Program-made: the position numbers and the translations under genes
Shown: one piece after another, positions 40,541 to 52,059 of the stretch
How the letters are laid out: every line of letters begins with the position of its first letter
Position numbering within the stretch: position 1 is the first letter of the stretch
The notes under the pieces: generated by a model
What the model was told of the DNA's origin: nothing
The model's database searches: none
What the model saw: the letters and a program-made list of their open reading frames with translations, nothing else
Origin: Merluccius polli
Lineage: Eukaryota > Chordata > Actinopteri > Gadiformes > Merlucciidae
Length of the DNA: 64,000 nucleotides
NCBI GenBank assembly: GCA_030340625.1
Contig: JAOPHQ010002281.1
Span: 62,001 to 126,000 of the forward strand
Direction of reading: 5' to 3'

Positions 40541-41548
40541 GTGTGCCATATGTCCATGAGCATGCAACACGGCTGCATTCACATGCGTCGGAATAGCTTA
40601 AAATTAATAAAAATGTTTGCCTTTTGTGTCTTAATTTACAGTTTTTGACATTTATCTGTAGAAATTAATATCAACAAATGAAATGCCACAACACAGAAAA
40701 TTACTTACACCATTTATTTAAAATTAAGTGGTAACAGTGGCTTCTGAGTTACAAACATTTTCTCAAGCTCAGTGACAGTCTACATCCTGCCTGTGAGCAT
40801 TTTATTTTTATTTCTCTTATTTGGCTCTCCCATTGATGCTGACGTATGTGTGGCCAGATGCTCTCCTCCCCATGCATACGGCCCGAAATGCTATTCAACC
40901 GATATCAACAAGCTACATAACAATGTAGGTTGTTGGCTTATACCAACAACCTACATCCAGTAAGCCAGGTTTTTTGTTGATGAGGCGCTCATAATTCTGG
41001 GAGGATTTTAACAGCGGCACTCATAATTCAGCAGAGGCTCAATGGTACAGCGATAGGCTCTCTCCCAAGCCTGTATTCTTTGCCAGACTGATTTTCTTAC
41101 TTGATTTAAACCTCCTGTTATTTTCATTTGTCATGAAAATGTTTGACCCGGTGCATGCAGACGATATTCTGAACATTAATATAGCAGCAAACAACTATTG
41201 GCTATATAGAGATATAGTGAGTAGAGTAATGGCGTCCTGACCAGAGAATGAAGGCACACTTCCTCTGTGTGTGTTGTAATCTGAGCTTCTATTTTCTTTG
41301 TTTTGGTAGCCGGGCCGCCGCGCGTTCATAATAACGTACACGCCATGAATGAGATGAGTTAAGAAGGGAAAGAACACTCCCAGTTGTTGTGGTTTGAGAT
41401 GCTGGTGCTCTAGTGCGACATCTTGTGGCTAAATATATCATATATAGCCCCTTAAATATCCAAAAATTGTCAGAAACCAAAAAATCCCCCAAAGCATATT
41501 TTGTACCTCATTACTAACACCATTACTAACAATTACATCAATATTTAG
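40541..41548. other. Spacer
   Basis: No gene recognised. Contains a short hairpin at about 40922-40955 ('gtaggttgttgg...ccaacaacctac'). Confidence 0.4.
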
Positions 41549-42204
41549 TAGGGATGTCCGATATTATCGGCCCACCGATATTATCGGCCGATATTGGCAT
41601 AAAAAATCAATATCGGAAAATATCGGTATCAGTTTTTTAACCGATACCGAAATCGATTTTGAAATAATTTCAGACATCTGTTATGTTTCAAGTGAGGACG
41701 TGGTTTGATGACATCATCAAACGCGCCGCGCCGTCTCAATAACAAGCCTGGGCATGTGCGCCCGTGTAGTGGGACGCTAGTTGTAGCTGTAGTTATGTCG
41801 GTGGTTTGGAATTATTTAAAAGTTTCTACGTTGAATAGTAAAATAGGGGTCAGCGCAACATACTAACGCATTCTGCGAAACAGTCTCATCACAACCGGTT
41901 CAGGTCCGCTGTACCGCGCTCACATTATTTTATTTATTAATCCGCACTTCCAGACCGTTGCCGGGGCTTCAGAGTAATGTGTCCGAGGAGAGTAGCCCTC
42001 TCCCGGACACACACGCTAGCTTTTACCGCTGTTTTGTTTTTATTTATTAATCCACACTTCCGCTCGGCATAAAGCCTATTGCAATGAGTGTAAAGCGGAG
42101 GTTTCACGTGGCCGCATATATCGGTATCGGTTGATATCGGTATCGGAAATTAAGAGTTGAACAATATCGGTTATCGGTAAAAAAGCCAATATCGGACATC
42201 CCTA
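41549..42204. mobile_element. hAT MITE with 'tatcgg' subrepeats
   Basis: The ends are TAGGGATGTCCGATATT and its complement. The 8-bp TSD is ATATTTAG (41541-41548 and 42205-42212). Both ends are dense in 'atatcgg/ccgatat'. The interior includes a block around 'gggcttcagagtaatgtgtc' that is related to the 100-bp tandem array at 49651-50250. Confidence 0.92.
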
Positions 42205-42233
42205 ATATTTAGTGCAATCGTGTTAATAACCTA

Positions 42234-42482
42234 TCACACACACACACACACCATGCACACACACACACGCACTGGTGTACTAGGTGCAGCCCTCTCCTGG
42301 GTCTCCCTCACTGTGGATGCAGTGGCTGGGGTCCTTGGCAAGTACTGCCTCCGTTGAACATGTGGCACCACAAGTGCCTTCCTCAGCTCCTCGAGGAAGA
42401 TGCGCCACTCAGGAAAAATCTCTGTCCAGATGACGAACAAGTTGTAGGCCGATACATCAATTATGTTATAAATGATTACCAA
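42234..42482 (-). pseudogene. piggyBac-type transposase C-terminal fragment
   Basis: Minus-strand frame with YNIIDVSAYNLFVIWTE, FLEELRKALVVPHVQRRQ and LPRTPATAS, matching the end of the piggyBac transposase catalytic domain in PGBD-type proteins. The catalytic aspartates lie upstream in the family and are not found here. The frame runs out into a (CA)n microsatellite (42236-42270). Confidence 0.65.
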
Positions 42483-43647
42483 TGTCTCACATTTGCAAAG
42501 AAGAAGAAATGGTCAAAATCTGCCACTTCTGACCCCTTTTAGCCTCCACTTTCACTGCTGGGTCAAATTGATACAAACAGTATCTCTGTGATATGAACAT
42601 GCAGGGGGGTTGCAAATGCCAGCAGAAGAAGTTTCATAATTTAAGGATCTTAAATAGAATCTGCATTCACCTTTAAAACTTTGAGCAACACATCTATAAT
42701 ACAATTTAGTAATAGTTCCCTATGAATTGGTTCCCGTCTTTGATAGTTGGTGGTTGAGGACCCCTGGCCTACATAACATTGTACACAAAATGTTTATAAT
42801 CTTGATAGAAAATAAAGCTCCTTGAGCTTTGAGAAAATCCAGTTAGAAAATTGCCCTCACGCATCCTGAAGGAACAATGACACATCTGCAACAAACCGGA
42901 GTTTCCGTTAGCACTAGGAAAAGCTAAATCAATGTTTACCCAAGTTTTCTATCTATCTTTGTCATGTTTCACTTTGTACAAAGACTGGGGATTTACAGTA
43001 TATTCTGAGAAAGGCTTGTCAATCAAAAGTGGTGCAAGAGGATTACTTTTAGCAAATAGCCAGCATCTCAGCCACAGCCTGGTTTAGGAAAGATTTGTGT
43101 CATATTGGAGAGGCAACACCTTAATAGGTTAATTATTATGGATATTGAAAACGTATATATATAGGCAACTTTTATATGCATGTGATTCTATTTGATTTCA
43201 TTCATTTTTATTTGTAGGTTATGTGCTACATGTTGTTTAAAGAAACACACCAACTTTTTGGGAGTTGGTGTGGCTTTGTTGGCTTTGTCCAGCCAGACAA
43301 GAAGATGAGTGCGTCCAGTAAAGACAAATCTACAGGCTGCACGTTAGCCGTTAGCCGTAACTACATGGCAGTGGAGGGAAGCTTCTAGCATAGCTTCTGT
43401 GAAGTGAGTGGAATTAAAACACGAAAATCACAATCCATCCATCCGCTTTTAATTATTGCACCTGTTTACATTTTTCGAGAAACCTATTTTTCATCTTTCT
43501 TTTCTCGGACTCGCTTTCTTTTCTTTAAGATTATCTTCATGTGCTTGTGTAGAACCTTGACCACATGTTGGCACTCACAACTGTGGGTTTTCTGGCATTG
43601 TAGTAGGCTAACGCCGAAGCCCCACTATAGGCAATGAATCCGGAAGA
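42483..43647. other. Spacer
   Basis: No recognisable gene or element ends. Some of 42483-42750 may be further decayed piggyBac sequence, but no frame supports it. Confidence 0.35.
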
Positions 43648-43712
43648 CATCGCACTGCCTTGAAAAATCGTTAGCTTGGGGGCGTGTTGACTAGTGAATC
43701 AACTTGTTCCCA
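43648..43712. repeat. Inverted single-unit copy of the 38.6-kb minisatellite flank
   Basis: Reads in reverse complement the junction at ~38600-38675 ('ttgaaaaatcgtt', 'gggggcgtgttgactagtg', 'atcaact'), with one rather than three 30-bp units. It is probably a fragment of the same hAT MITE family. Confidence 0.65.
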
Positions 43713-43943
43713 CCCAAATTGTGGCTGGAGTCTCGGAGAGAATTTCTTATTGTATTATATTTCATTCTATCATGGATCGTCGGAGGAGAATAATTGCTGT
43801 AGCTGTGCTGTACCAACAGAGATACCAATGCCGTTGGCGTCGGTTCTGGGTTCAAACCTTTTTGTTTCAGACTGGATTACGTCCCAGTTTGATGAGCTGT
43901 TGGTCAGAGTGGGTCCCAGGATTGCAAAACTGGACACAAGTTT

Positions 43944-45165
43944 TGCAATCACGTTCATACTATTTTTTTGTCTAGTCAAGTTTCAGTCGATTAAAAGCCT
44001 GAGCATTTTAGTCTATTTTAGTCAGAGTAATCCATGACTATTTTCGTCTAGTTTTAGTTGATGAAAATTGATTACATTTTAGTTTTAGTCAATGAAAACT
44101 GTATTTTAATCTTTTTAGTAATGTAATTCTATTTAACCCAGTTAATATAGTATAATTACCTAGTATAGTATAGACGAAACCACATTTTTCTTTTAGTCTA
44201 ACCCATTTCACAATTCAAACATGGTTATATTATTATTTCTCCCCCTTTTTCCACAACACATTCGGTTTTCTTTTCCACTTCTATCCAATAAAAATGTGTC
44301 CAAATGTCATTTCTTCTTTTTCTCCCAGCCCCAAAGACGATCCCAGGCTGCCCTGCCATCGGTCCCTTTCTTTCCTTATTCCTTCTTCCCTTTGTCAGAC
44401 TTAAATTTGTTGTTGTTAACCATGCCACCACCGCAGCTGCAGCCATCTTCTAAATAATGCCGCGAGTCGGGATTGAGGAAGTGACATCGCTTGCGTATGC
44501 GCAGTGTGACACACAGCCTAGGAAACAAATACCGCAAAATAATAATAAATCAACTAAACATTATAACGTTATTTCGTCTTGTCTCGTTTTGTTCAACGAA
44601 AATGAAGATACATTTTTTTATTTTGTAAACCACATTTAGTCTTGTTTTTATTCGTCAACAATATTGCATTATATATTTAGTTATAGTTATCGTCATGTTA
44701 AGAATAAATAATAGTACATGTATCAACAGGCTGTAATATCCTCACATAGCCACTAGGGAACAGAAATAAATATATAAGCTGTATTAACCGCACCTGGCCA
44801 CCAGATGGCAGCACACATAATACACTAGGAGGCGGGCGCTCAACACTAGCCAATCAGAGCATATATGCGTCATAGAGGCCACGCCTGCCCAGGTACCATC
44901 AAGCGCACACAAGCGGAAGAGGTCAGAAACTCGAGGCAGCGTATCTGTTAGATATTCAGCTAAGAGTCGCTCCACGTGTGAATGATACAATTCCCCTCCA
45001 TTTGCTTCATATAGACCTAAAGCTAAACAAAGTGAGTTAAAAGCGATCCTGTGTCGGCGGCCTTCTTCCTCAAAGAACATCACAACAGTCACATGACCAC
45101 CATTTTCGTTGCGTCTCGTCTCGTTTTCGTCACGTGATAAAGATTCGTTGACGAAAGCAACACTA
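43944..45165 (-). mobile_element. DNA element family B, copy 2, with a solo LTR
   Basis: Reverse-oriented copy of 33386-34461: the right edge is ...cgacgaaagcaacact-like and the left edge stops within the 'gtctagtcaagtttcagtcg' tract, about 140 bp short of the family terminus. It also contains a solo LTR (44696-45087) and a region (44210-44580) matching the family interior without the TTAA MITE seen in copy 1. Confidence 0.75.
44696..45087 (+). repeat. Solo LTR, 4-bp TSD
   Basis: TG...CA repeat of 392 bp flanked by GTCA (44692-44695 and 45088-45091). The family-B copy at 33386 gives the empty site, supporting the boundaries. A related copy is at 30696-31089. Four-bp duplications fit a class of ERV or gypsy-like elements. 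Confidence 0.8.
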
Positions 45166-45788
45166 CTCTCAGCGCTTGGCCATTTGCTTGCGGTAAGATA
45201 TCAATTTGTTTATTGTCACACCAGTATCATTGCCATACATGGAGTATCTAAAATTATGACATGAAACGTTTTTTTTGTGTGTGAAATGGCCTGGAATGAA
45301 CGCTACCCAAGCACATCAAATATGCCCAGCTAGCGTTTCCGGGCCATTTCATATTATAGTGGATTGCGACACCCAATCCCACCCAATGACGATTTATGTC
45401 AGTTGTTTGTTTAACAAGTAGGCTAGTATGGAACTGGCTAGCTGTATTTTCTTCATACAATCTAATGTATTCCTTGTGAATATGGTGGTAGTTATTTTGC
45501 TGTATACAGGTTAATTTATGTATCTATCATGTCATTTGTTTACCTTATGATCTATTATATAATGTGATGTTTGTGTTCAACAGATGCTGCTGTTCTGCTA
45601 CACTTACCCTGCCTTTAGATTTAGAATAGCATCAGGTCCATTCAATTTAGGATTATGGTTGAGTTTAGTACTTATAAAGTAAATAAAGTTATTATTGGTT
45701 GAGATGGAGATCGAGGAAGGGTCAATCTCTGAATATAATGTAATTAGCCTATTGCAGAGATGAAAATAATTATTCTCTTCTTTTACAG
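45166..45788. other. Upstream region or intron of HARBI1-like gene
   Basis: No domain visible. A 'gcggtaagata' donor-like site at 45191 could end a first exon of the following transposase gene, but its coding part was not identified. Confidence 0.35.
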
Positions 45789-46680
45789 TTATCTTGCTAC
45801 TGGTGACTCCCTCTGGACCATTTCCTTTAGCTACCGAGTAGGTAGAGCAACTGTTGGGATGATTGTCCCGGAAGTGGCTGAGGCCATCTTCGATTGCCTG
45901 GTGGATGACTTCATGCCTCAACCTACCAAGCAGGACTGGAAAAGCATTGCTGAGGGCTTTCATCATCGATGGAATTTCCCAAACTACCTTGGATCCATCG
46001 ACAGAAAACATGTGGTCATCCAGGCTCCTGGTTTTACAACTACAAGGGGACATTCTCCATTGTCCTTTTTGCAGTTGTTGATGCTTACTACCGCTTCTGG
46101 GTCATTGATGTTGGCGGGTATGGCAGGACGAGCGACGGTGTCATCTTATCCCACTCAAGGTTTGGTGAAGGCCTCATGGGCGGCACTCTTGACTTCCCTG
46201 AAGACAAAGAGTTTCCAGAAGCAGGTCATTGCAGGAAAATGCCATATGTCCTGGTGGGTGATGAGGCTTTCCCTCTGCGCAGGTATCTGATGCGTCCCTT
46301 CCATGGTTCCAACATCCCTACAGACGACCGGGTGTTCAACTACCGCCTCAGCTGTGCCAGGCTCACTGTTGAATGCAGCTTTGGAATCCTCTCCTCTCAG
46401 TGGTGGATGTATCGGCGTGTCATCTCTCAGCCCTGAGAAGGTTGAGCTGTGTGTGAAGGCTACCTGTATCCTGCACAAATTCATGAGGGTCACCAGCATG
46501 AGGGAGAAAAGAGGGAGACTGGCCACACAAGAGCTGCCAGAGCAGACTGCTCATGCTCTCAGGAATGTCGGAAGGATAGGGAGCAACAATGCCACCAGGG
46601 AGGCTCTACGAGTGAGGGAGGCGTTCATGTCCTACTTCAATGAAGAGGGTGCTGTTCCATGGCAACACCAAGCATTGTAG
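45789..46680 (+). pseudogene. HARBI1-like transposase with two frameshifts
   Basis: After a 3' splice site ('ttcttttacag') the coding sequence reads YLATGDSLWTISFSYRVGRA, then IVPEVAEAIFDCLV and RWNFPNYLGSIDRKHVVIQA (first catalytic Asp; the usual Gly after it is Arg). A shift near 46045 leads to FSIVLFAVVDAYYRFWVIDV, YVLVGDEAFPLRRYLMRP (second acidic residue) and RLTVECSFGILSSQW (third, Glu). Another shift near 46430 restores the C-terminus (VKATCILHKFMR … EEGAVPWQ) to 46680. All three catalytic positions remain, so the protein was lost mainly through small indels. A MADF-BESS remnant lies convergently at 48068-47784. Confidence 0.88.
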
Positions 46681-46842
46681 TCTGTCCTTCAATCTGGACA
46701 ACCAAAGGCTCTTTTAAGAGCCACCCACATTACTGAAAAAGAGCAAACTCCTCTAACCACACTTGATGAGTAACATATAGAAGGAATCAAATGTCCAAAC
46801 TACATATTTAGCTCAAACAGAAAACAAGTTATTTAGCCAGCA

Positions 46843-47395
46843 CCATGGCTACCTGCCTCGCACTGCTGGTTTCTCTGGAAGCTAAGCGGGGCTGGTCTGG
46901 TCCATCCTTGGATGGGAGACCAGATGGTGCTGGTAGAGGTGTTGGATGGCCAGTAGGGGTTGCTCATCCCTCTGGCCTATGTAAGATCCCCAATGCCCCG
47001 GGACGGAGATGGGGACTCTGTCCTGTCTAGAGCACCGTCTTTTGGATGAGACGTTAAAACCGAGGTCCTGACTCCCTGTGGTCACTAAAGATCCCGTGGC
47101 ACTCATCGCAAGAGTACGGGTGCTAACCCCGGTGTCCTGGCCAAATTCCCAACCTGGCTCTTGTACCATCATGGCCACCTAATCATCCCCTGGTCTCTAA
47201 TTGGATAGTTTCATTCCTCACCTCTCCACTGAGCCAGTGTGTGATGAGCGTTCTGGCGCATACTGGCTGCCGTGCATCACCCAGGTGGGTGCTACACACT
47301 AGTAGCGGATGAGGTGTCATATCCCCCCACACAAACACTATGTAAAGCACTTTGAGTGTCTTGAAAAGCGCTATATAAATGCAATGAATTATTTA
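46843..47395 (+). mobile_element. SINE3 (5S rRNA-derived SINE)
   Basis: The head resembles 5S rRNA, including the internal promoter region: GGAAGCTAAGCGGGGCTGG and TTGGATGGGAGACC. The body is of the fish SINE3 type and the tail is 'gtaaagcactttgagtgtct' + 'tgaaaagcgctatataaatgc', the LINE-like 3' tail used by this group. About 550 bp. It lies between the HARBI1-like gene and its MADF-BESS partner. Transcription would be by RNA polymerase III. Confidence 0.9.
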
Positions 47396-47783
47396 GTATA
47401 CATAGTTATTTATCTGGTGCTGGTCAGCAAATATGAAATTACTGATGCAATTGTGGATGAGGGAGGGTTACTGAGATTGTGTTAATTAATGACAATTCAG
47501 TCAGAGCCCTGTTCACTGAACATGGTCAAAAATGCTATTGTGATGTGCGACAGCTTCTGGGCCATAGCCTTGGCAGTTTGCCTGCTTGCCCTTGTCTTCC
47601 TGTGTTTATCTCAATCCCTCTCTCTCCCTCTTAATATGCCTGCCTGCCATCTTGTCTCTGTGTCCCTCTGCACATTAACAATTTAATTTCTTTGCAACCT
47701 ACAACATTCAGGCTTTGGAGAGCATGATGCTGCTGAGCAACATGCATGCAGAGGAACTGAGCTACTCAGAAACCATTGAACAT

Positions 47784-48068
47784 TTAAACTAATGAATCCT
47801 CCCCTGCTTCATAAATAAGCTGATGAATTTTAAGTTTGACAAAGGCCTTCTTGGACTGGGGTAGTCTTTTTAGATCTGGGAGTAAGCTCCTCAAAAAAGG
47901 ATCATCCTCATCATCCTGTACTGCTGTTGGGGTGGCTGGCTGGGGGTAGGAGGAGCTGTCTCCTCCTACTAAGACAGTAATGAGCCGAGACTCAAATAGT
48001 GACAAATCTGGCTGCTGTTGCTTCCTCCTTTTACCGACAGCAATTATTAAATTGTCTTCCATCGCCAT
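47784..48068 (-). pseudogene. Truncated MADF-BESS gene
   Basis: The minus-strand frame begins MAMEDNLIIAVGK, the start of a MADF domain, and jumps at once to a linker (RRKQQQPDLSLFESRLI) and a good BESS motif, DPFLRSLLPDLKRLPQSKKA followed by FVKLKIHQLIYEA. Most of the MADF domain is missing in frame; the GGTAAA at the junction resembles a 5' splice site, so it may be an exon-intron boundary left by a deletion. The BESS motif mediates protein contacts, but DNA binding would be lost. Likely the partner gene of the Harbinger copy at 45789. Confidence 0.7.
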
Positions 48069-48209
48069 TGCTCCCGGTACTAAAAGCAAGTGGTATGAAG
48101 CAGAAGGGTCAACGTCACGCCAACGTCCACGCCCAAGTCCTGTTTGTTTATTGGTGACTGCGTGGCTTCGCGCCACCCTCATTTGAATAAAGTTGAGATT
48201 TCTCAACTT

Positions 48210-49058
48210 TATCCAAATTTCTAGAGCGGAGCTCTTAAACTCTTAAACCTGTAAGATTTAAAATATTTACTCTGAAAATCAATGTACTAACAGAAAAATC
48301 GGTCAACTCTGTTATAGACAAATTGGATCAAATATATATAGTCAATAAATGTAATACAATTTAAAACCCTGTCTTCCCTAAGATAACTTTTGTCTCTACA
48401 TCCATACATTATTTTTTTTAAGTCTAATACTTTTTGTTTTGGAGTTAAAATATCAACACATTTAACTGAAAAGTTGTCAAGATGGTGTGCATTTTGTCTA
48501 AACATACCTTTTAAAATGAATGAAATGCTTTGAAATTTCATATAGTAAGAATGTTAGTTATGGCACATCAATTTAACAATAAAACATATCTAATGATTAT
48601 TTTTAAAGCAAAACCTTAAACATGGTTGACATTGATGATAACAGAGTTGATATGAATAACAGAGTTGACCACCCATAGTTAAAAGACCAAAAACAACATT
48701 TTCTGCCTGACTCTGGAATTTTTAAAACCATTTTTAAATGTAAAAACAATTATTTAATCCTAACAAATACATCTGAATAGAGTGGTGCAGGAATGAGTTC
48801 TAAAACCCGGAAATCCCCTAGCATTTTGGCACTTCCGGTTCCCTCGTCTCGAAGTCAATGGGTTTTTTCAATGAGTTTTTGGTTAGATGGCTAAATACCC
48901 CACTCGTGAATTTTGAAGCTCTTACGTGTCTTAAAACACTTCTGGAGATTGCATTTACACTTCAAAAATCATAAAAGTAGTGTTTATTGGTGAAGATTAT
49001 CTTGCTTAACAAAACGTGTGAGTATCATAAACCTTTGTTTGCCACAAAGCTTATTTAT
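48210..49058. other. AT-rich spacer
   Basis: No gene recognised. A small palindrome 'aaagttgagatttctcaacttt' lies at 48190-48211. Phrases such as 'aacagagttga' (48640-48670) recur in fish intergenic repeats. Confidence 0.35.
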
Positions 49059-49100
49059 ACGTGTAGTGATCGACCGATATATCGGTCGATCACTACACGT
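49059..49100. repeat. Perfect 42-bp palindrome (head-to-head hAT ends)
   Basis: Positions 49059-49079 and 49080-49100 are exact complements with no loop. Each half contains TAGTGATCGACCGATA, which also occurs in inverted form at 57966-57981 (tatcggtcgatcacta). The palindrome therefore looks like two hAT termini joined tip-outward; the left half or right half is the left end of the BED-finger hAT element. Confidence 0.85.
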
Positions 49101-49120
49101 TCCTTATGCACTTCACGTTT

Positions 49121-49146
49121 CCCGGGGCATTGGGGATCTTACATAC
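49121..49146 (-). mobile_element. 26-bp micro-insertion copied from a SINE3
   Basis: Twenty-five bases are the exact reverse complement of SINE3 sequence at 46979-47003 (gtaagatccccaatgcccc region). They are flanked by a 13-bp direct repeat GCACTTCACGTTT (49108-49120 and 49147-49159). Confidence 0.75.
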
Positions 49147-49351
49147 GCACTTCACGTTTCTTACGTGTATCGTATCGGCCGATACGCGGCTGATTTTCGC
49201 CAATATTTTTTTCGAAATCATTTACAAACAGGCGTCCACACAGGCAGCTCCGTGTTGCTAGAGACGCTGCAGCGTCTCCATGCATTGCCCCTCCCCCACT
49301 AGAAGAGCGCTGGAAGCCTGCTCTTATCAAGACAACAGTATGTTTTAAACT

Positions 49352-50868
49352 TTAAAGGAACTATATGTAGGATTGCGTCCTCTCTGGCCAAAACTGTTAT
49401 TGCAACCACGTTGTAAATACTGTACAGCGTGGTACTCCCCCAGAGTAGCGGTTGCCAGATTCCCCGTTCCCGGATTACTCAACACAACACTGCGTCTACT
49501 AGAAGGAGCAACCATGACAAGTGTTTTACATACTGTTCTTTGCTTTTATTTAGGTAAAGAACATATAATTGCCTCTGTGTATGAAGTGTGCTATACAAAT
49601 ACACTTGCCTTGCATAGATCCCTGATAATATTGACCAACTGCATCACCGTCACCGGGGCTTCATAGTAATGTGTCCGAATAGAGCAGCCCTCTCGGACAC
49701 ACACACATGCTGTTACCGCTGTTTTATTATCATCCAACACATCCAGACCATCACCGGGGCTTCATAGTAATGTGTCCGAATAGAGCAGCCCTGTCGGACA
49801 CACACGCCAGCTCTGACCGCTGTTTTATTATCATCCGCACTCCCACACCGTCACCGGGGCTTCATAGTAATGTGTCCGAATAGAGCAGCCCTCTCGGACA
49901 CACACACATGCTGTTACCGCTGTTTTATTATCATCCAACACATCCAGACCATTGCCGGGGCTTCATAGTAATGTGTCCGAATAGAGCAGCCCTGTCGGAC
50001 ACACACGCCAGCTCTGACCGCTGTTTTATTATCATCCGCACTCCCACACCGTCACCGGGGCTTCATAGTAATGTGTCCGAATAGAGCAGCCCTCTCGGAC
50101 ACACACACATGCTGTTACCGCTGTTTTATTATCATCCACAGTTCCAGACCATCACCGGGGCTTCATAGTAATGTGTCCGAATAGAGCAGCCCCCAACGGA
50201 CACACACGCCAGCTCTGACCGCTGTTTTATTATCATCCACACTGCAGTCGGTGTGCAGTAAATGGCACCCTCAATGGTGTGAAATCCTTATATAGTCATT
50301 GAGCAAACGATACTGACTTCGTGAAAACGCCCATGAGGCAACGACGCAATGATTCGCTTCAAACATGTTTTTCTAGCAAAAACTGAATAATGGCGATAAG
50401 CCAAATATAATTCTAAAGATATACTGCAATAGTTCACTCCAGTGGAAACATGGACCATTTTCATTACCCAACTAAAATATACTTGGTAGGCTAATAGTGC
50501 AATGTAAACATGTTCACGAATGCATTTAGTAACGTCAGACATTTCTGACCCGAAACATTTGTAGCTGCAGCCTTCCTTATACAGTAAATGGCTGCAGCTC
50601 AGCCTATCTGGCAACCCGGATGGCGACACAGTACTGACTTCGCGATTGGACGCTAGGCAGAAGGTGGCGCAACAGACCAAAACACAAAATGAAAACAAAA
50701 CAGTTTTCCTGGTACAGAAATATTGCGTTTGAAATTAAATATTCTGGCTGGACTACTATTATGTCTGACATAAATACTTGAAATTAACATGATTCCTCAA
50801 TGTCTATTGACATATTAGGGTCATTTTATGATTACTTTGAGTACATTTCTTACATATAGCTCCTTTAA
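49352..50868. mobile_element. TTAA-target non-autonomous element with satellite array
   Basis: The inverted ends are AGGAACTATATGTAGGA and its near-complement 'ttacatatagctcct'. Both are adjoined by TTAA (49352-49355 and 50865-50868), as in Kolobok or piggyBac elements. The interior holds the 100-bp tandem array and, at 50290-50700, low-copy sequence with no coding domain. Confidence 0.7.
49651..50250 (+). repeat. 100-bp tandem array with alternating unit types
   Basis: Six units start at 49651, 49752, 49852, 49953, 50053 and 50153 (each begins near 'ccggggcttcatagtaatgt'). Two unit types alternate: one with 'acacatgctgttaccgctgt', the other with 'cacgccagctctgaccgctg'. That gives a ~200-bp higher-order repeat. 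Single related units occur at 41955-42050, 54850-54890 and 55676-55750. Confidence 0.95.
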
Positions 50869-52059
50869 GAGTGGAAAAAATTGTGTGGGGGGAAAATGGA
50901 AATACGAATGCCAAATGCATGCTCTATATGTGCTTTGCTTGCAACTATAGCTAAGCAAGTTTGTGGGTCCAAATGGAAAACGGGAATGCGAATGCCTCGT
51001 CTATAAAACGGCTTGCCATTGTGGCTATATGTATACCGTATATACGGTAGCTGTTACGAACACTGGTCATAGGATTAAGTAATGCCGACGTTGTTCCGTG
51101 GTGTTTGTGTGAGTTTTATTTAGCGACCACCTGGCTGAGGTTTGGACGCGCGTGTGGTGTGTGTCGAGTGCTGCACGGGTCCATTTTTTTTAGACCCGCC
51201 CTCGCAAAGTTCAGCACTAGATCCGACCCGTGATAATATCAAAATTAAATCCGCAGCGCACGCCCGGACCCGTTAATATTTGGCCCTGACCAGATCATGT
51301 ACCAGACATAAGTGCACCGTGTAGGCCTTACTTGTGTTTAGAGCCGTTTGCTGACGTTATCAATCCAGTTCAATGGTGGTTGAGTTTTTCAGTCAGCGTC
51401 AGCTGAGTGTGTGTGTGCGTCTCACTCATTGGGACACACACGCATCACAGCGATATATGAAAGTGCTGCACCACCTGAATGAGAGCTTTTAAAACTTGAG
51501 AAATGTTTTATACTTGGTTGAATATTTATTCTTTTTAACGTTGATGCAGTTTAGAACAGAAACTTGAACAATGTGTTGCTTAATGCACATCTGACATCTT
51601 ATTTTCCTCTGCTGATTTATGTTCTGGGGTTGCCATTCTAGCAGCTTCTTTTATATTTTCGTTTAGAGTCTTAGACCTACTAGTGTGTAGACTTTGCATT
51701 TTAGCTTAAGACATGCTCATTTTATTTTATGCAGAAATTATATCTACATTTTGAAACTATGGCAGTCTTAAATTACAAATCAAGCGATTTATTTCAATGG
51801 CTACTTTTCACTTTTATTGTTTTCTTAAATTATTATGTGTTGACAAAGTACATTTTGTGATGTGTTACAAACTATATGTGGGCATATAAGACAGAGCGTC
51901 TCTGTCTTATATGTCAGCAGGCAATGCATAATCAAGTGTGTGTTGTAGATGTTGAAGGAAGCCTTTTACCCTTGCACAGTTAATCATATGCACCCATCCA
52001 TATGATGCATTTCACACATAATTTGGGTGATATGAATCTAAGATGATTGCACAACAAGA
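50869..52059. other. 5' region of the hAT transposon
   Basis: No coding sequence. 51165-51300 has 'gtgctgcacgggtcc' and 'gacccgtgataatatc', motifs of fish hAT MITEs. 51880-51915 has a short 'agacagag...ctctgtct' hairpin. Confidence 0.4.

Noticed and set aside
28877..46680. Host HARBI1 gene
   Set aside because: Both HARBI1-like genes have frameshifts or lost catalytic parts, and the first lies within transposon TIRs; they are transposon copies.
46843..47395. 5S rRNA gene
   Set aside because: Only the first ~90 bp resemble 5S rRNA and it is fused to a SINE body and LINE-like tail, so it is a SINE3.
49651..50250. CRISPR-like regular repeats
   Set aside because: Units are contiguous ~100-bp satellite monomers without unique spacers, in eukaryotic TE-rich DNA.
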